From positions 6,634,001-6,698,000 of the forward strand of contig NZ_CP109473.1 in assembly GCF_036227405.1 (NCBI RefSeq): 64,000 nt of DNA. The letters run 5' to 3'. Under the pieces are notes generated by a model, which worked only from the letters and a program-made list of their open reading frames with translations, was not told the DNA's origin and did not search any database. How positions within the stretch are numbered: the first letter of the stretch is position 1; each line of letters begins with the position of its first letter. The DNA comes from Streptomyces sp. NBC_01460. GTDB taxonomy: Bacteria; Actinomycetota; Actinomycetes; Streptomycetales; Streptomycetaceae. Below are positions 1 through 8,660 of the stretch, in pieces. The translations under genes and the position numbers were made by a program.

Positions 1-714
1 GCCGGAGGTGCGGCGCCAGGGATCCTTGCGCGGGGGAGCCGGCGGGGCCGAGGCGATCGCGTCGAACTCCTCCAGCGCCCACTCCAGCTTGCCCTGCCGG
101 TCCAGCTCCTCCTCCAGGGCGTCGCGCAGGTCCACCAGCAGCTCGACGTCGAGCGCGGCGTAGCGCAGCCAGGGGTCGGGCAGGGGTCGGGTGGACCAGT
201 CGACCGCCGAGTGGCCCTTCTCCAGGGCGTAGCCGAGGACGTTCTCCACTATGGCGCCCAGTCCGACGCGCGGGAATCCCGCCAGCCGTCCGGCGAGCTC
301 CGTGTCGAAGAGCGAGGTCGGGGTCATGCCTATGTCGCGGAGGCAGGGCAGGTCCTGGGTGGCGGCGTGCAGGATCCACTCGGTGCCGGTGAGCGCCTGG
401 CCGAGACCGGAGAGGTCGGGGCAGCCGACCGGGTCGATCAGCGCGCTCCCGGCGCCCTCGCGGCGCAGCTGCACGAGGTAGGCGCGCTGTCCGTAGCGGT
501 AGCCCGAGGCGCGCTCGGCGTCGACGGCGACGGGGCCGGTGCCCGCGGCGAAGGCCGCGACCACCCGGGCCAGCGCGTCGTCGTCCGCCACCACCGGCGG
601 GATGCCCTCGCGCGGTTCGAGCAAGGGGATCGGCGCCGGGGCGACGTCGTCCGGGGGAGCGCCCCCGGTGGTTCGCAGTGAGGTGTCTGCTGCGGTCTCT
701 TGGGCGTCGGTCAC
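1..714 (-). CDS. rnd: Ribonuclease D (partial, 3' end beyond window)
   Basis: DEDD-type 3'-5' exoribonuclease, the RNase D family that trims tRNA and other small RNA 3' ends. The GTG at 714 opens a frame of 238 residues that runs off the left edge. Visible motifs are the exonuclease I motif DAE (about residues 65-67), motif II HAATQDLPCL, and motif III YAALDVE with the Tyr and Asp of the DEDDy subclass. The polypeptide continues into a charged linker (ASAPPAPPRKDPWRR), after which the C-terminal HRDC domain would be expected outside the window. A 32-bp perfect palindrome just upstream separates it from whiI. The family call is secure; the exact start is less so, because I see no strong ribosome binding site. 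Confidence 0.9.
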   Translation of the reverse strand, partial: MTDAQETAADTSLRTTGGAPPDDVAPAPIPLLEPREGIPPVVADDDALARVVAAFAAGTGPVAVDAERASGYRYGQRAYLVQLRREGAGSALIDPVGCPDLSGLGQALTGTEWILHAATQDLPCLRDIGMTPTSLFDTELAGRLAGFPRVGLGAIVENVLGYALEKGHSAVDWSTRPLPDPWLRYAALDVELLVDLRDALEEELDRQGKLEWALEEFDAIASAPPAPPRKDPWRRTSG

Positions 715-741
715 ATGCCAAGGGTATCTGTGTATGTGCGT

Positions 742-773
742 CGCCCGCCGACGGAACGTTCCGTCGGCGGGCG
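742..773. terminator. Perfect palindrome, whiI terminator
   Basis: A 32-bp perfect inverted repeat centred on AACGTT, with arms gcccgccgacggaa and its complement. It lies 58 bp downstream of the whiI stop on the minus strand and 28 bp upstream of the RNase D start, so it most likely ends whiI transcription. There is no U-tract, as is usual in Streptomyces. Confidence 0.65.
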
Positions 774-831
774 GGCATGCACGTAAACCGGCCGGATACG
801 CATCCGCGCAGGTGCCGGCGGGGAGTGGGGG

Positions 832-1494
832 TCAGTGGATGATGCCCGTCCGCAGGGCCACGGCGACCATTCCGGCGCGGTCCCCGGTGCCGAGCTTGCG
901 GGCGATGCGGGCGAGGTGGCTCTTCACGGTGAGTGCGGAGAGGCCCATCGAGACGCCGATGGCCTTGTTGGACTGGCCTTCGGCGACCAGGCGGAGCACC
1001 TCCACCTCACGGCCGGAGAGTTCGCGGTAGCCGCCCGGGTGGCTCGGGGAACCGGGGGGCCGACGGTGCATACGGGCGGCATTGGCGCCGATCGGGGCGA
1101 CGCCGGGACGGGTGGGGTGGCCGATGTTGGTACGGGTGCCGGTGACGACGTAGCCCTTCACGCCGCCCGCGAGGGCGTTGCGCACGGCGCCGATGTCATC
1201 GGCGGCGGAGAGGGCGAGGCCGTTCGGCCAGCCGGCGGCTCGGGTCTCGGACAGCAGGGTCAGCCCGGAACCGTCGGGCAGGTGGACGTCGGCAACGCAG
1301 ATGTCGCGCGGGTTGCCGACGCGGGGGCGGGCCTCCGCGATGGACGACGCCTCGATGACGTCACGAACTCCGAGGGCCCACAGATGGCGGGTGACGGTGG
1401 AACGGACGCGCGGGTCGGCCACGACGACCATGGCCGTCGGCTTGTTCGGGCGGTAGGCGACCAGGCTTGCGGGCTGCTCGAGGAGAACGGACAC
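832..1494 (-). CDS. whiI: WhiI-like atypical response regulator (LuxR/NarL type)
   Basis: A 220-residue transcription factor with an N-terminal receiver-like domain (about residues 14-125) and a C-terminal LuxR helix-turn-helix (about 155-218, motif LSGREVEVLRLVAEGQSNK). The receiver keeps the phospho-acceptor position (VADVHLPDGSG) and the Lys (GVKGY). The acidic pair near the N-terminus is degenerate: VVVADP has one Asp where classical receivers have two. This matches WhiI, which partners BldM to switch on late sporulation genes in Streptomyces and is known to lack parts of the phosphorylation pocket. The neighbouring DUF3000 gene and hemE agree with the whiI locus order as I remember it. 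I chose the GTG at 1494 because a perfect AGGAGG lies 6 nt upstream; an ATG at 1572 would give a 246-residue product with an unconserved extension. Confidence 0.75.
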   Translation of the reverse strand: MSVLLEQPASLVAYRPNKPTAMVVVADPRVRSTVTRHLWALGVRDVIEASSIAEARPRVGNPRDICVADVHLPDGSGLTLLSETRAAGWPNGLALSAADDIGAVRNALAGGVKGYVVTGTRTNIGHPTRPGVAPIGANAARMHRRPPGSPSHPGGYRELSGREVEVLRLVAEGQSNKAIGVSMGLSALTVKSHLARIARKLGTGDRAGMVAVALRTGIIH

Positions 1495-1669
1495 CAGGCC
1501 TCCTGGGGAGTGGAGTGGCGGGACGGGCCGGCTCGGGGATGAAGCCGGGGCGAACCGTGCTTGAAGGGTCATTGACCTCTTCGGCAGCAGGTGCGTCCTC
1601 CTTTAGAGGAAGATCACGATTTAGTGAGTAACAATTCGGGCAAATAGGACGCGCGATCGATTGTACGAA

Positions 1670-1702
1670 AGGAGAGCCGGTCCCTGTGCGACCGGCTCTC
1701 CT
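1670..1702 (-). terminator. Hairpin terminator downstream of DUF3000 gene
   Basis: A 12-bp perfect stem (aggagagccggt at 1670-1681, complement at 1691-1702) with a 9-nt loop. It lies 17 bp past the DUF3000 stop codon, and on the minus strand it is followed by a short TTT run. It should separate that gene from whiI, whose promoter then lies in about 1495-1669. Confidence 0.65.
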
Positions 1703-1718
1703 CAAATGTGACGCAGCG

Positions 1719-2378
1719 TCAGGAAACCTGCGGTCCGCGCCGCTGGGGCAGGGTCACCACCGCGGCGTCGCTCGTGCCGGACGGCGGCAGACCGGCGAGC
1801 TGGCAGAGCAGATCTCCCCAGGCGACCAGGTGCGCGCCCATGTCCGGCACCCCGCCGCGCCCCTCGCGCGGCGTCCACGAGGCCCGGATCTCGATCTGTG
1901 TCGCCGGGCGGCGCTCGGACAGTGCGCCGAAGTAGTGCGACCCGGCGCGCGTCACCGTCCCGCCGGCCTCCCCGTACGAGAGCCCCCGGGCGTCCAGTGC
2001 CCCGGTCAGCCAGGACCAGCACACCTCGGGCAGCAGCGGGTCGGCCGCCATCTCCGGTTCCAGCTCGGCCCGGACGAGCGTCACCAGGCGGAAGGTGCCC
2101 TGCCAGGCGTCGTGGCCGGCCGGGTCGTGCAGGAGGACCAGCCGGCCGTCGGCGAGATCGTCCTCGCCCTCCACGACGGCGGCCTCCACGGCGTACGCGT
2201 GCGGGGCGAGCCGCTTCGGCGGCCGCGTGGACTCGACCTCCAGTTCGGGCCGGAGGCGGGCGGAACGCAGCGCGTCGACCGCCGACCGGAACGCCTGCGG
2301 GACTGTTTCGCCCTCCGCACTCTCCTCGCTGTCAGTGCCATCGGAATGATCGGAAAATTGTCCCTGAGCCGGAGCCAT
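1719..2378 (-). CDS. DUF3000 family protein
   Basis: A 219-residue soluble protein without signal peptide or membrane segment. It matches what I know of the actinobacterial DUF3000 family in length and composition: an acidic N-terminus (about 1-25), then a conserved body containing LVRAELEPEMAADPLLPEVCWSWL and the WTPREGRGGVPDMGAHLVAWGDLLC region near the end. Its biochemical role is unknown. It is divergent from hemE with about 90 bp between the starts, a layout conserved in Streptomyces as far as I recall. The ATG at 2378 is the first start and has a GGGAAGAG-like stretch nearby. Confidence 0.8.
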   Translation of the reverse strand: MAPAQGQFSDHSDGTDSEESAEGETVPQAFRSAVDALRSARLRPELEVESTRPPKRLAPHAYAVEAAVVEGEDDLADGRLVLLHDPAGHDAWQGTFRLVTLVRAELEPEMAADPLLPEVCWSWLTGALDARGLSYGEAGGTVTRAGSHYFGALSERRPATQIEIRASWTPREGRGGVPDMGAHLVAWGDLLCQLAGLPPSGTSDAAVVTLPQRRGPQVS

Positions 2379-2470
2379 GCGGGGAAGAGTAGGCGGAACC
2401 GGAGCCCCGTGCAGGGAGGGACACCCATGCGAGGTCCGGCTCGTTGCCGCTCCGTGCGAAGATTCTGTGC

Positions 2471-3580
2471 GTGAGTGCCAACGACCTTCCCCAAGAGCTC
2501 AGCTCCGTCCGATCAGGGGAGGGCCCGTCCTCGGGCCTGCGGACGAACCCCGCCACCCATGAATCGGCGTTCCTCAAGGCCTGCCGCCGTGAGCCGGTGC
2601 CGCACACCCCGGTCTGGTTCATGCGTCAGGCGGGCCGGTCGCTGCCCGAGTACCTGAAGGTCCGCGAGGGCATCGCGATGCTCGACTCCTGCATGATGCC
2701 GGAGCTGGTCACCGAGATCACGCTGCAGCCCGTACGCCGCCACAAGGTCGACGCCGCGATCTACTTCAGCGACATCGTCGTCCCCCTCAAGGCCATCGGG
2801 ATCGACCTCGACATCAAGCCCGGCGTGGGCCCGGTGATCGCCGAGCCGATCCGCACCCGCGCCGACCTGGCCCGGCTGCGCGACCTCACGCCCGAGGACG
2901 TCATGTACGTCACCGAGGCCATCGGGATGCTCACCGCCGAGCTCGGCGCGACGCCGCTGATCGGATTCGCCGGTGCGCCGTTCACCCTCGCGAGCTACCT
3001 CGTGGAGGGCGGCCCGTCCCGCAACCACGAGCGCACCAAGGCCATGATGTACGGCGAACCGGAGCTCTGGGCCGACCTGCTCGACCGGCTGGCGGAGATC
3101 ACCGGCGCGTTCCTGAAGGTCCAGATCGAGGCGGGCGCCTCGGCGGTCCAGCTCTTCGACTCCTGGGTCGGCGCGCTGGCCCCCGCCGACTACCGCAGCT
3201 CCGTGATGCCGGCCTCCGCGAAGGTCTTCGACGCCGTCGCGTCCTACGGCGTCCCGCGCATCCACTTCGGCGTCGGCACCGGCGAGCTCCTCGGCCTCAT
3301 GGGCGAGGCCGGCGCGGACGTCGTCGGTGTGGACTGGCGCGTGCCGATGGACGAGGGCGCCCGCCGGGTCGGACCCGGCAAGGCGCTCCAGGGAAACCTC
3401 GACCCGGCGGTGCTGTTCGCGCCGACCGAGGCGGTCGAGGCGAAGACCCGCGAGGTGCTCGACGCCGCCGCCGGTCTCGAGGGCCACGTCTTCAACCTCG
3501 GGCACGGCGTCATGCCGACGACCGACCCGGACGCCCTCACCCGCCTCGTCGAGTACGTCCACCAGCAGACGGAGCACTGA
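2471..3580 (+). CDS. hemE: Uroporphyrinogen decarboxylase
   Basis: A 369-residue cytosolic enzyme that decarboxylates the four acetate side chains of uroporphyrinogen III to give coproporphyrinogen III. The signature near the N-terminus is [16 protein letters not shown] (substrate-binding Arg residues in RQAGR), followed by YFSDIVVPL with the essential Asp. The C-terminal [15 protein letters not shown] block is also typical. I prefer the GTG at 2471 (VSANDLPQ) over an upstream ATG at 2444 because homologues begin close to this point; the ribosome site is weak in either case. It feeds the hemG-hemQ pair 2.5 kb downstream, although those are separate transcription units. Confidence 0.95.
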   Translation: MSANDLPQELSSVRSGEGPSSGLRTNPATHESAFLKACRREPVPHTPVWFMRQAGRSLPEYLKVREGIAMLDSCMMPELVTEITLQPVRRHKVDAAIYFSDIVVPLKAIGIDLDIKPGVGPVIAEPIRTRADLARLRDLTPEDVMYVTEAIGMLTAELGATPLIGFAGAPFTLASYLVEGGPSRNHERTKAMMYGEPELWADLLDRLAEITGAFLKVQIEAGASAVQLFDSWVGALAPADYRSSVMPASAKVFDAVASYGVPRIHFGVGTGELLGLMGEAGADVVGVDWRVPMDEGARRVGPGKALQGNLDPAVLFAPTEAVEAKTREVLDAAAGLEGHVFNLGHGVMPTTDPDALTRLVEYVHQQTEH

Positions 3581-3593
3581 CCGCCCCGGTCAG
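3577..3593. terminator. Small hairpin overlapping both convergent stop codons
   Basis: The sequence ctgacc-gcccc-ggtcag forms a 6-bp stem. Its arms contain the TGA of hemE (+) and the TGA of the flavoprotein gene (-), which end 9 bp apart. Too weak to be a convincing terminator alone, but it is the only structure between the convergent genes. Confidence 0.35.
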
Positions 3594-4969
3594 CAGCCCG
3601 CCGCCCGCACCGCCGACACGGCCTTGCGGGCGGCGACCAGGACCGGGTCCCAGACCGGGGAGAACGGCGGGGCGTAGCCGAGGTCGAGGGCCGTCATGGC
3701 CTCCACCGTCATGCCGGCGGTGAGCGCCACCGCCGCGACGTCCACACGCTTCGCCGCCCCGTCCCGGCCGACGATCTGCACACCCAGGAGCCGTCCGGTC
3801 CGGTACTCCGCGAGCATCTTCACCGTCATGGGCTGCGCCCCCGGGTAGTAGCCGGCGCGGCCCGTCGACTCGATGGTCGCCGTGACGTAGCGCAGACCGA
3901 CCGCGCGGGCGTCCTTCTCGCGCAGCCCGGTCCTGGCGATCTCCAGGTCGCAGACCTTGCTCACCGCCGTACCGACCACGCCGGGGAACGTGCCGTAGCC
4001 GCCGCCGACGTTGGACCCGATGATCTGCCCGTGCTTGTTGGCGTGGGTGCCGAGCGCGATGTGCCGGGTGCGGCCGACGACGAGGTCCAGGACCTCGACG
4101 CAGTCGCCGCCCGCCCAGATGTCCTCCTGCCCCACGACCCGCATCGAGAGGTCCGTGAGGAGGCCGCCGTGCGGTCCCAGCGGGAGGCCGGCCTCCCGGG
4201 CCAGGGCGGTCTCCGGCTCCACGCCGATGCCCAGCACGACGACGTCCGCCGGGTAGGTGTCCCGGTCCGTGGAGACGGCGGTGACCCGGCCGTCCGGACC
4301 GGCCTCGATCCCGGTGACCGCGGCGTCGTTGACCGTGGTGATGCCCAGTCCGTCCATCGCGTCGTGGACCAGGCGCCCCATGTCCGGATCGAGCGTCGCC
4401 ATCGGCTGCGCACCCCGGTTGAGCACCGTCACCGCGAAGCCGCGCTTCAGCATCGCCTCGGCCATCTCGACACCGATGTAGCCCGCGCCGACGACGACGG
4501 CCCGGCGCCCCGTGGCCCGGTCAAGCGAGTCCAGGAGCGCCTGTCCGTCGCCCAGGGTCTGCACGCCGTGGACGCCCGGGGCGTCGATCCCGGGCAGATC
4601 GGGACGCACCGGCCGGGCACCCGTCGCGATGACCAGCTTGTCGAAGTCCGTCCAGTACGTCTCACCGCTGTCCCGGTCCAGAGCCCGTACCCGGTGCCCC
4701 GCGACGTCGATCTCCGTCACCTCGGTGCGCGTGCGCAGATCGATGGACCGGGCCCGGTGCTCCTCGGGCGTACGGGCGATGAGGTCGTCGGGCCCCTCGA
4801 CGTCGCCGCTCACCCAGTACGGGATGCCGCACGCGGAGTACGACGTGAACGCCCCGCGCTCGAAGGCGACGATGCTCATCTCGTCGGGTCCCTTGAGCCT
4901 GCGGGCCTGGGACGCGGCGGACATGCCCGCCGCGTCGCCTCCGACGACCACCAGTCGCTCCGCCGCCAT
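3590..4969 (-). CDS. CoA-disulfide reductase-like FAD/NAD(P) oxidoreductase
   Basis: A 459-residue flavoprotein of the pyridine nucleotide-disulfide family. It shows an N-terminal FAD Rossmann motif (VVVGGDAAGMSAA, about 6-18), a second NAD(P) motif (VVVGAGYIGVEMAE, about 155-168), the FAD-binding ATG (VIATGARP) and IWAGGDC, and a C-terminal dimerisation domain. The single active-site Cys in SYSACGIPYW (about residue 45) is the hallmark of CoA-disulfide reductases, NADH oxidases and related persulfide reductases, which use one Cys and no CxxxxC pair. There is no rhodanese domain. The ATG at 4969 has AGGGA 7 nt upstream. It follows the DUF4349 gene by 50 bp on the same strand. The true substrate could be CoA disulfide, CoA persulfide or oxygen. 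Confidence 0.85.
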   Translation of the reverse strand: MAAERLVVVGGDAAGMSAASQARRLKGPDEMSIVAFERGAFTSYSACGIPYWVSGDVEGPDDLIARTPEEHRARSIDLRTRTEVTEIDVAGHRVRALDRDSGETYWTDFDKLVIATGARPVRPDLPGIDAPGVHGVQTLGDGQALLDSLDRATGRRAVVVGAGYIGVEMAEAMLKRGFAVTVLNRGAQPMATLDPDMGRLVHDAMDGLGITTVNDAAVTGIEAGPDGRVTAVSTDRDTYPADVVVLGIGVEPETALAREAGLPLGPHGGLLTDLSMRVVGQEDIWAGGDCVEVLDLVVGRTRHIALGTHANKHGQIIGSNVGGGYGTFPGVVGTAVSKVCDLEIARTGLREKDARAVGLRYVTATIESTGRAGYYPGAQPMTVKMLAEYRTGRLLGVQIVGRDGAAKRVDVAAVALTAGMTVEAMTALDLGYAPPFSPVWDPVLVAARKAVSAVRAAGC

Positions 4970-5019
4970 GCCGGGTCCCTTCGCCGCTCCGTGCCAGGTC
5001 GGGGCCCACGCTACGGCTC

Positions 5020-5991
5020 CTACGGGGCCGGTGGGGCCTCTGCGGGCTCCGTGGCCTTCCCGGGGGCCGTCGTGCGGCGGCGCGGCAGCCGGCCGCGCAG
5101 CAGACGCCACAGCAGCACCAGCACGGCCGCGGCGGCCAGGAAGGGGGCCGTGGCACCGATCGCCACGGTGATCCACCGCAGTACCGTCACGAAGGCGTCC
5201 CAGCCACCGCTCAGGGCGTCGAGGAAGCCGGTGTCCTCGTCCTGGGGGTCGTTCGCCTCCGCCTCCGGTTCGTTGAGTTCGAGTGTGACGGTCGCCAGCG
5301 TGGTGCGGTCCTTCAGCGACTTCTGCTGGGCGAGCAGCGACTCCAGGTCGGCCTGACGGCTGCTGAGTTCGCCCTCCAGGGTCACCACGTCGGTGAGCTT
5401 CTCGGCCTTGTCCATCAGGTCGCGGACCCGGGTGACGCTCGCCCGCTGGGTGGCGATCCGGCTCTCGACGTCGACGACCTGGCCCGTGACATCCTTCGCG
5501 TTCGACGTACGGGACAGCAGTTTCCCGGTCCCCGCGAGGTCGCGCAGCACCTCGGCGTACGCGTCCTGCGGCACCCGCAGGACGAGGTGGGAGACCTCGT
5601 GGGTGTCGTCGACCCGCTCCGTGTTCTCCTCGGCGACGAGCCCGCCCGCGCCCTCCGTGGTGGCGCGGGCGGCTGCCACCGCCTTCGGCACGCTCTTCAC
5701 CTCGATGCCGAGCGTGGCCGTGCGGATGACGTGGACCGCGACCGCGGAGCCCGGCTTCGGCGTCGAGGAGGTCCCGGCACCGGACTTCTCCGCGTCCTTC
5801 GCGCCGGCCCCGACGCCGGCGGGGGCGGCCGCCTTCTGGTCCGCCGCCGAATTCAGCCCCTGGTCGTCGCCGCCGGAAGAGGCGCCGCAGGCACCGGTGG
5901 CAAGAAGTGTGACGAGCAGTCCGGCGGCCGCCAGTGCGCGCGTGCGCCGGCGGGTGGGCGGATGACTGTCCGTGTGGCGTCCGTATGGCAT
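5020..5991 (-). CDS. DUF4349 domain lipoprotein
   Basis: A 323-residue surface lipoprotein of unknown function. It has an Arg-rich N-region, a hydrophobic core and a lipobox LATGAC (Cys about 35), then a low-complexity Ala/Gly linker. The DUF4349 region (about 75-290) contains RTATLGIEVKSVPKAVAAA and the coiled-coil stretch TQRASVTRVRDLMDKAEKL. A C-terminal transmembrane helix (about 270-295) is followed by an Arg-rich tail. The lipid anchor and the membrane helix should hold both ends at the membrane. I start it at the ATG at 5991 because the longer frame from 6141 adds 50 residues before the signal peptide and overlaps the hemG promoter region. It is divergent from hemG. Confidence 0.8.
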   Translation of the reverse strand: MPYGRHTDSHPPTRRRTRALAAAGLLVTLLATGACGASSGGDDQGLNSAADQKAAAPAGVGAGAKDAEKSGAGTSSTPKPGSAVAVHVIRTATLGIEVKSVPKAVAAARATTEGAGGLVAEENTERVDDTHEVSHLVLRVPQDAYAEVLRDLAGTGKLLSRTSNAKDVTGQVVDVESRIATQRASVTRVRDLMDKAEKLTDVVTLEGELSSRQADLESLLAQQKSLKDRTTLATVTLELNEPEAEANDPQDEDTGFLDALSGGWDAFVTVLRWITVAIGATAPFLAAAAVLVLLWRLLRGRLPRRRTTAPGKATEPAEAPPAP

Positions 5992-6084
5992 AACGCGTCC
6001 CCCCAGGGCCGTTGTCGATGGTGCTGGTTCGACGTACGGGACCCTTCGCGGGTTGCCGGGCAGCGGTTTCGAACCGGTCACGTT

Positions 6085-6119
6085 CGGGACTCGGACGGGG
6101 TTCGTCCGGGACTCGGACG
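6085..6119. repeat. 13-bp direct repeat in the DUF4349/hemG divergent promoter region
   Basis: The unit cgggactcggacg occurs at 6085-6097 and again at 6107-6119, 22 bp apart, which is two helical turns. It lies 21-55 bp upstream of the hemG ATG. The phasing suggests a regulator bound as two protomers on one DNA face, but no regulator can be named. Confidence 0.4.
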
Positions 6120-6139
6120 CGGTTTGAGAGAGTGGACCC

Positions 6140-7627
6140 ATGCAGCGTCCTCTTCAGCGCGACACCACACGTACGGGCCACGCCGTCGTCATCGGCGGTG
6201 GCATCGCCGGACTCGCCGCCGCCCGCCGGCTGCTGGACTCGGGCGTCCGGGTCACCGTCCTGGAGGCGACCGGGCGGCTCGGCGGGAAGCTGATGACCGG
6301 CGAGATCGCGGGCACCCAGGTCGACCTCGGCGCGGAGTCGATGCTCGCGCGACGGCCCGAAGCGGTCGAGCTGGCCACCGGGGCCGGGCTCGGCGGCCGG
6401 CTCCGGCCGCCGGCCACCGCCACCGCGTCGGTCTGGACGCGCGACGCCCTGCGTCCCATGCCCAAGGGCCATGTGATGGGCGTGCCCGGAGATCCGTCGG
6501 CGCTCAGCGGGCTCCTCTCGCCCGAGGGCCTGGCCAGGATCGCAGAGGAGCGCGACCTCACCCCGACCGCCGTCGGCGACGACGTCGCGGTCGGCTCGTA
6601 CGTCGCGGACCGGCTCGGCCGCGAGGTCGTCGACCGGCTCGTGGAGCCGCTGCTCGGCGGGGTGTACGCGGGCGACGCCTACCGGATCTCGATGCGTGCG
6701 GCCGTGCCCCAGCTCTTCGAAGCGGTGAAGGAGGGCGGGCCCCTCCTCGACGGGGTGCTCCGGATCCAGGAGAGGGCCGCAGCCCGGCAGCAGAGCGGGC
6801 CGGTCTTCCAGGGCATCGAGGGCGGGATCGGCACCCTGCCGGGCGCCGTCGCCGACGCCGTGCGGGAGGAGGGCGGCGAGATCCTCCTGGAGACGCCGGT
6901 GCTCGGCCTGACCCGGACCACGGACGGCTGGGACGTGCGCACCGACAGCCGGGTGATCGCCGCCGAGGCCGTCGTCCTGGCCACCCCCGCCTGGTCGGCG
7001 TCCACCCTGCTCGCCGCCGAGTGCCCGGCCGCGTCGGTCGAGCTCGCCGCCGTCGAGTACGCCTCGATGGCCCTGGTCACCATGGCCTTCCGGCGCTCCG
7101 ACACCGAGGGGACCGAGGCGCTCCGGGGGCGGTCCGGATTCCTCGTGCCGCCCGTCGACGGGCGCACGATCAAGGCCGCCACCTTCTCCAGCAACAAGTG
7201 GCAGTGGGTCGCCGACGCCGCCCCCGACCTCTTCGTGCTGCGCACCTCCGTCGGCCGCTACGGCGAGGAGGAGCACCTGCACCGTGAGGACTCCGAGCTG
7301 GTCGCCGCCTCCCTGGCGGACCTCGCGTCCGCGACCGGGCTGGCGGCCAGGCCCGTGGACACCGAGGTCACCCGTTGGATCGGCGGACTGCCCCAGTACC
7401 CGGTGGGCCACCTCACCCGGGTCGCCCGGATCCGCGACGAGGTCGCCAAGCTGCCCGGGCTGCGGGTGTGCGGAGCGGTGTACGACGGGGTCGGGATCCC
7501 CGCCTGCGTGGCGAGCGCGCACCGGGCCGCGGACGAGATCGTCCGCGACCTCACGGCCGCGGGCACGGGGGAGATCGACAACACGCCGACCCGGGTTCGG
7601 GGCACCGGGAGCGAGGCGGGACAATAG
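6140..7627 (+). CDS. hemG: Coproporphyrinogen III oxidase (protoporphyrinogen oxidase family)
   Basis: A 495-residue FAD enzyme of the HemY/CgoX family. In actinobacteria this oxidises coproporphyrinogen III to coproporphyrin III. The N-terminal dinucleotide motif [16 protein letters not shown] (about 16-31) and the following [10 protein letters not shown] are typical. The central region includes [21 protein letters not shown], and the C-terminus has [18 protein letters not shown], where the FAD pyrophosphate is bound. It is also named hemY or cgoX. It ends 4 nt before hemQ, so the two are an operon. The ATG at 6140 is reasonable, but there is only a weak GAGAG upstream. Confidence 0.92.
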   Translation: MQRPLQRDTTRTGHAVVIGGGIAGLAAARRLLDSGVRVTVLEATGRLGGKLMTGEIAGTQVDLGAESMLARRPEAVELATGAGLGGRLRPPATATASVWTRDALRPMPKGHVMGVPGDPSALSGLLSPEGLARIAEERDLTPTAVGDDVAVGSYVADRLGREVVDRLVEPLLGGVYAGDAYRISMRAAVPQLFEAVKEGGPLLDGVLRIQERAAARQQSGPVFQGIEGGIGTLPGAVADAVREEGGEILLETPVLGLTRTTDGWDVRTDSRVIAAEAVVLATPAWSASTLLAAECPAASVELAAVEYASMALVTMAFRRSDTEGTEALRGRSGFLVPPVDGRTIKAATFSSNKWQWVADAAPDLFVLRTSVGRYGEEEHLHREDSELVAASLADLASATGLAARPVDTEVTRWIGGLPQYPVGHLTRVARIRDEVAKLPGLRVCGAVYDGVGIPACVASAHRAADEIVRDLTAAGTGEIDNTPTRVRGTGSEAGQ

Positions 7628-7631
7628 CCGT

Positions 7632-8345
7632 ATGAGTGCGCCAGAAAAGCTTCCGAACGCAGGCAAGAAGGCCAAGGACCTCAACGAGGTCATCCGCTAC
7701 ACCCTGTGGTCCGTCTTCAGGCTGAAGGACGTCCTGCCCGTCGACCGCGCCGGTTACGCCGACGAGGTCCAGGAGCTGTTCGACCAGCTCGCGGCGAAGG
7801 ACATCACGGTCCGCGGCACCTACGACGTGTCCGGTCTGCGGGCCGACGCCGATCTGATGATCTGGTGGCACGCGGAGACCTCCGACGAGCTCCAGGAGGC
7901 GTACAACCTCTTCCGGCGCACGAAGCTGGGCCGCGCACTCGAGCCGGTCTGGTCGAACATGGCGCTGCACCGCCCGGCCGAGTTCAACAAGTCGCACGTG
8001 CCGGCCTTCCTGGCCGACGAGACGCCGCGCGACTACATCAGCGTGTACCCCTTCGTGCGCAGCTACGACTGGTACCTGCTGCCCGACGAGGACCGCCGCC
8101 GCATGCTCGCGGACCACGGCAAGATGGCCCGTGGCTACCCGGACGTGCGCGCCAACACGGTCGCCTCCTTCTCGCTGGGCGACTACGAGTGGCTCCTCGC
8201 CTTCGAGGCCGACGAGCTCTACCGCATCGTCGACCTCATGCGTCACCTGCGGGCGTCCGAGGCGCGGCTGCACGTGCGGGAAGAGGTCCCGTTCTACACG
8301 GGGCGCAGGAAGGCTGTCGCAGACTTGGTGGCCGGACTCGCATAG
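7632..8345 (+). CDS. hemQ: Coproheme decarboxylase (HemQ/ChdC)
   Basis: A 237-residue chlorite-dismutase-fold protein that performs the last step of the coproporphyrin-dependent haem pathway: peroxide-driven decarboxylation of coprohaem III to haem b. The family blocks [29 protein letters not shown] (containing the conserved Tyr), [17 protein letters not shown] and [19 protein letters not shown] are all present, in the usual order and length for actinobacterial ChdC. It is co-transcribed with hemG (4-nt gap), which supports the coproporphyrin route rather than the classical protoporphyrin route in this organism. Confidence 0.94.
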   Translation: MSAPEKLPNAGKKAKDLNEVIRYTLWSVFRLKDVLPVDRAGYADEVQELFDQLAAKDITVRGTYDVSGLRADADLMIWWHAETSDELQEAYNLFRRTKLGRALEPVWSNMALHRPAEFNKSHVPAFLADETPRDYISVYPFVRSYDWYLLPDEDRRRMLADHGKMARGYPDVRANTVASFSLGDYEWLLAFEADELYRIVDLMRHLRASEARLHVREEVPFYTGRRKAVADLVAGLA

Positions 8346-8438
8346 CCAGCGTTTCCGGTCATCCCGACCCGGAAGATCAGTTGGCGGGCAACGGCGCGTG
8401 TGACGCCGCCCGTCGTTCCAGCGACACCGGGTCCGGTG

Positions 8439-8547
8439 CCGGGTACACATCGGCCGGCGGCCGGCGAACTGTCGTGGCCCGCGGGGGAGTCAGCCATTCC
8501 TCTCCGCGGACCGCCGCCTCTCGCCGGCTCCGGCCGATGTGTCCCGG
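8439..8547. repeat. Long imperfect inverted repeat, arms about 28 bp
   Basis: The left arm at 8439-8467 (ccgggtacacatcggccgg...) and the right arm at 8521-8547 (...cggccgatgtgtcccgg) are complementary over about 27 positions. There is one inserted base and one short mismatch around the ggcgg/gag positions. The arms enclose 53 bp. This is larger than a usual terminator and could form a long RNA stem just downstream of hemQ. Confidence 0.6.
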
Positions 8548-8566
8548 GCCGAACAACCGCACAGAA

Positions 8567-8610
8567 CACCACGAGGGCCGCCTCCGGCGACGGGGGCGGC
8601 CCTCGTGGTG
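8567..8610. terminator. 16-bp perfect hairpin, bidirectional terminator
   Basis: The stem caccacgagggccgcc (8567-8582) pairs exactly with 8595-8610 across a 12-nt loop. It sits between the convergent hemQ and TIGR04222 genes, 51 bp from the latter's stop. Confidence 0.75.
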
Positions 8611-8660
8611 TGCGACGCCGTGACGGTGCGGCCGGTCGCCGCTGACCGATCGGACCGTGA

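Larger units (their letters stand above)
8346..8660. other. 315-bp intergenic region with structured repeats, no gene seen
   Basis: This gap lies between the convergent ends of hemQ (+) and a TIGR04222 gene (-). It contains a long imperfect inverted repeat (8439-8547) and a perfect 16-bp hairpin (8567-8610), both annotated separately. Short reading frames here are strongly skewed in composition and I do not believe any of them. Confidence 0.6.

Noticed and set aside
3590..7693. A 1367-residue open frame on the minus strand
   Set aside because: Only its C-terminal 459 residues are a real protein (the flavoenzyme). The rest runs antisense to hemG and out of frame with the DUF4349 lipoprotein, with Arg/Gly/Pro-skewed composition.
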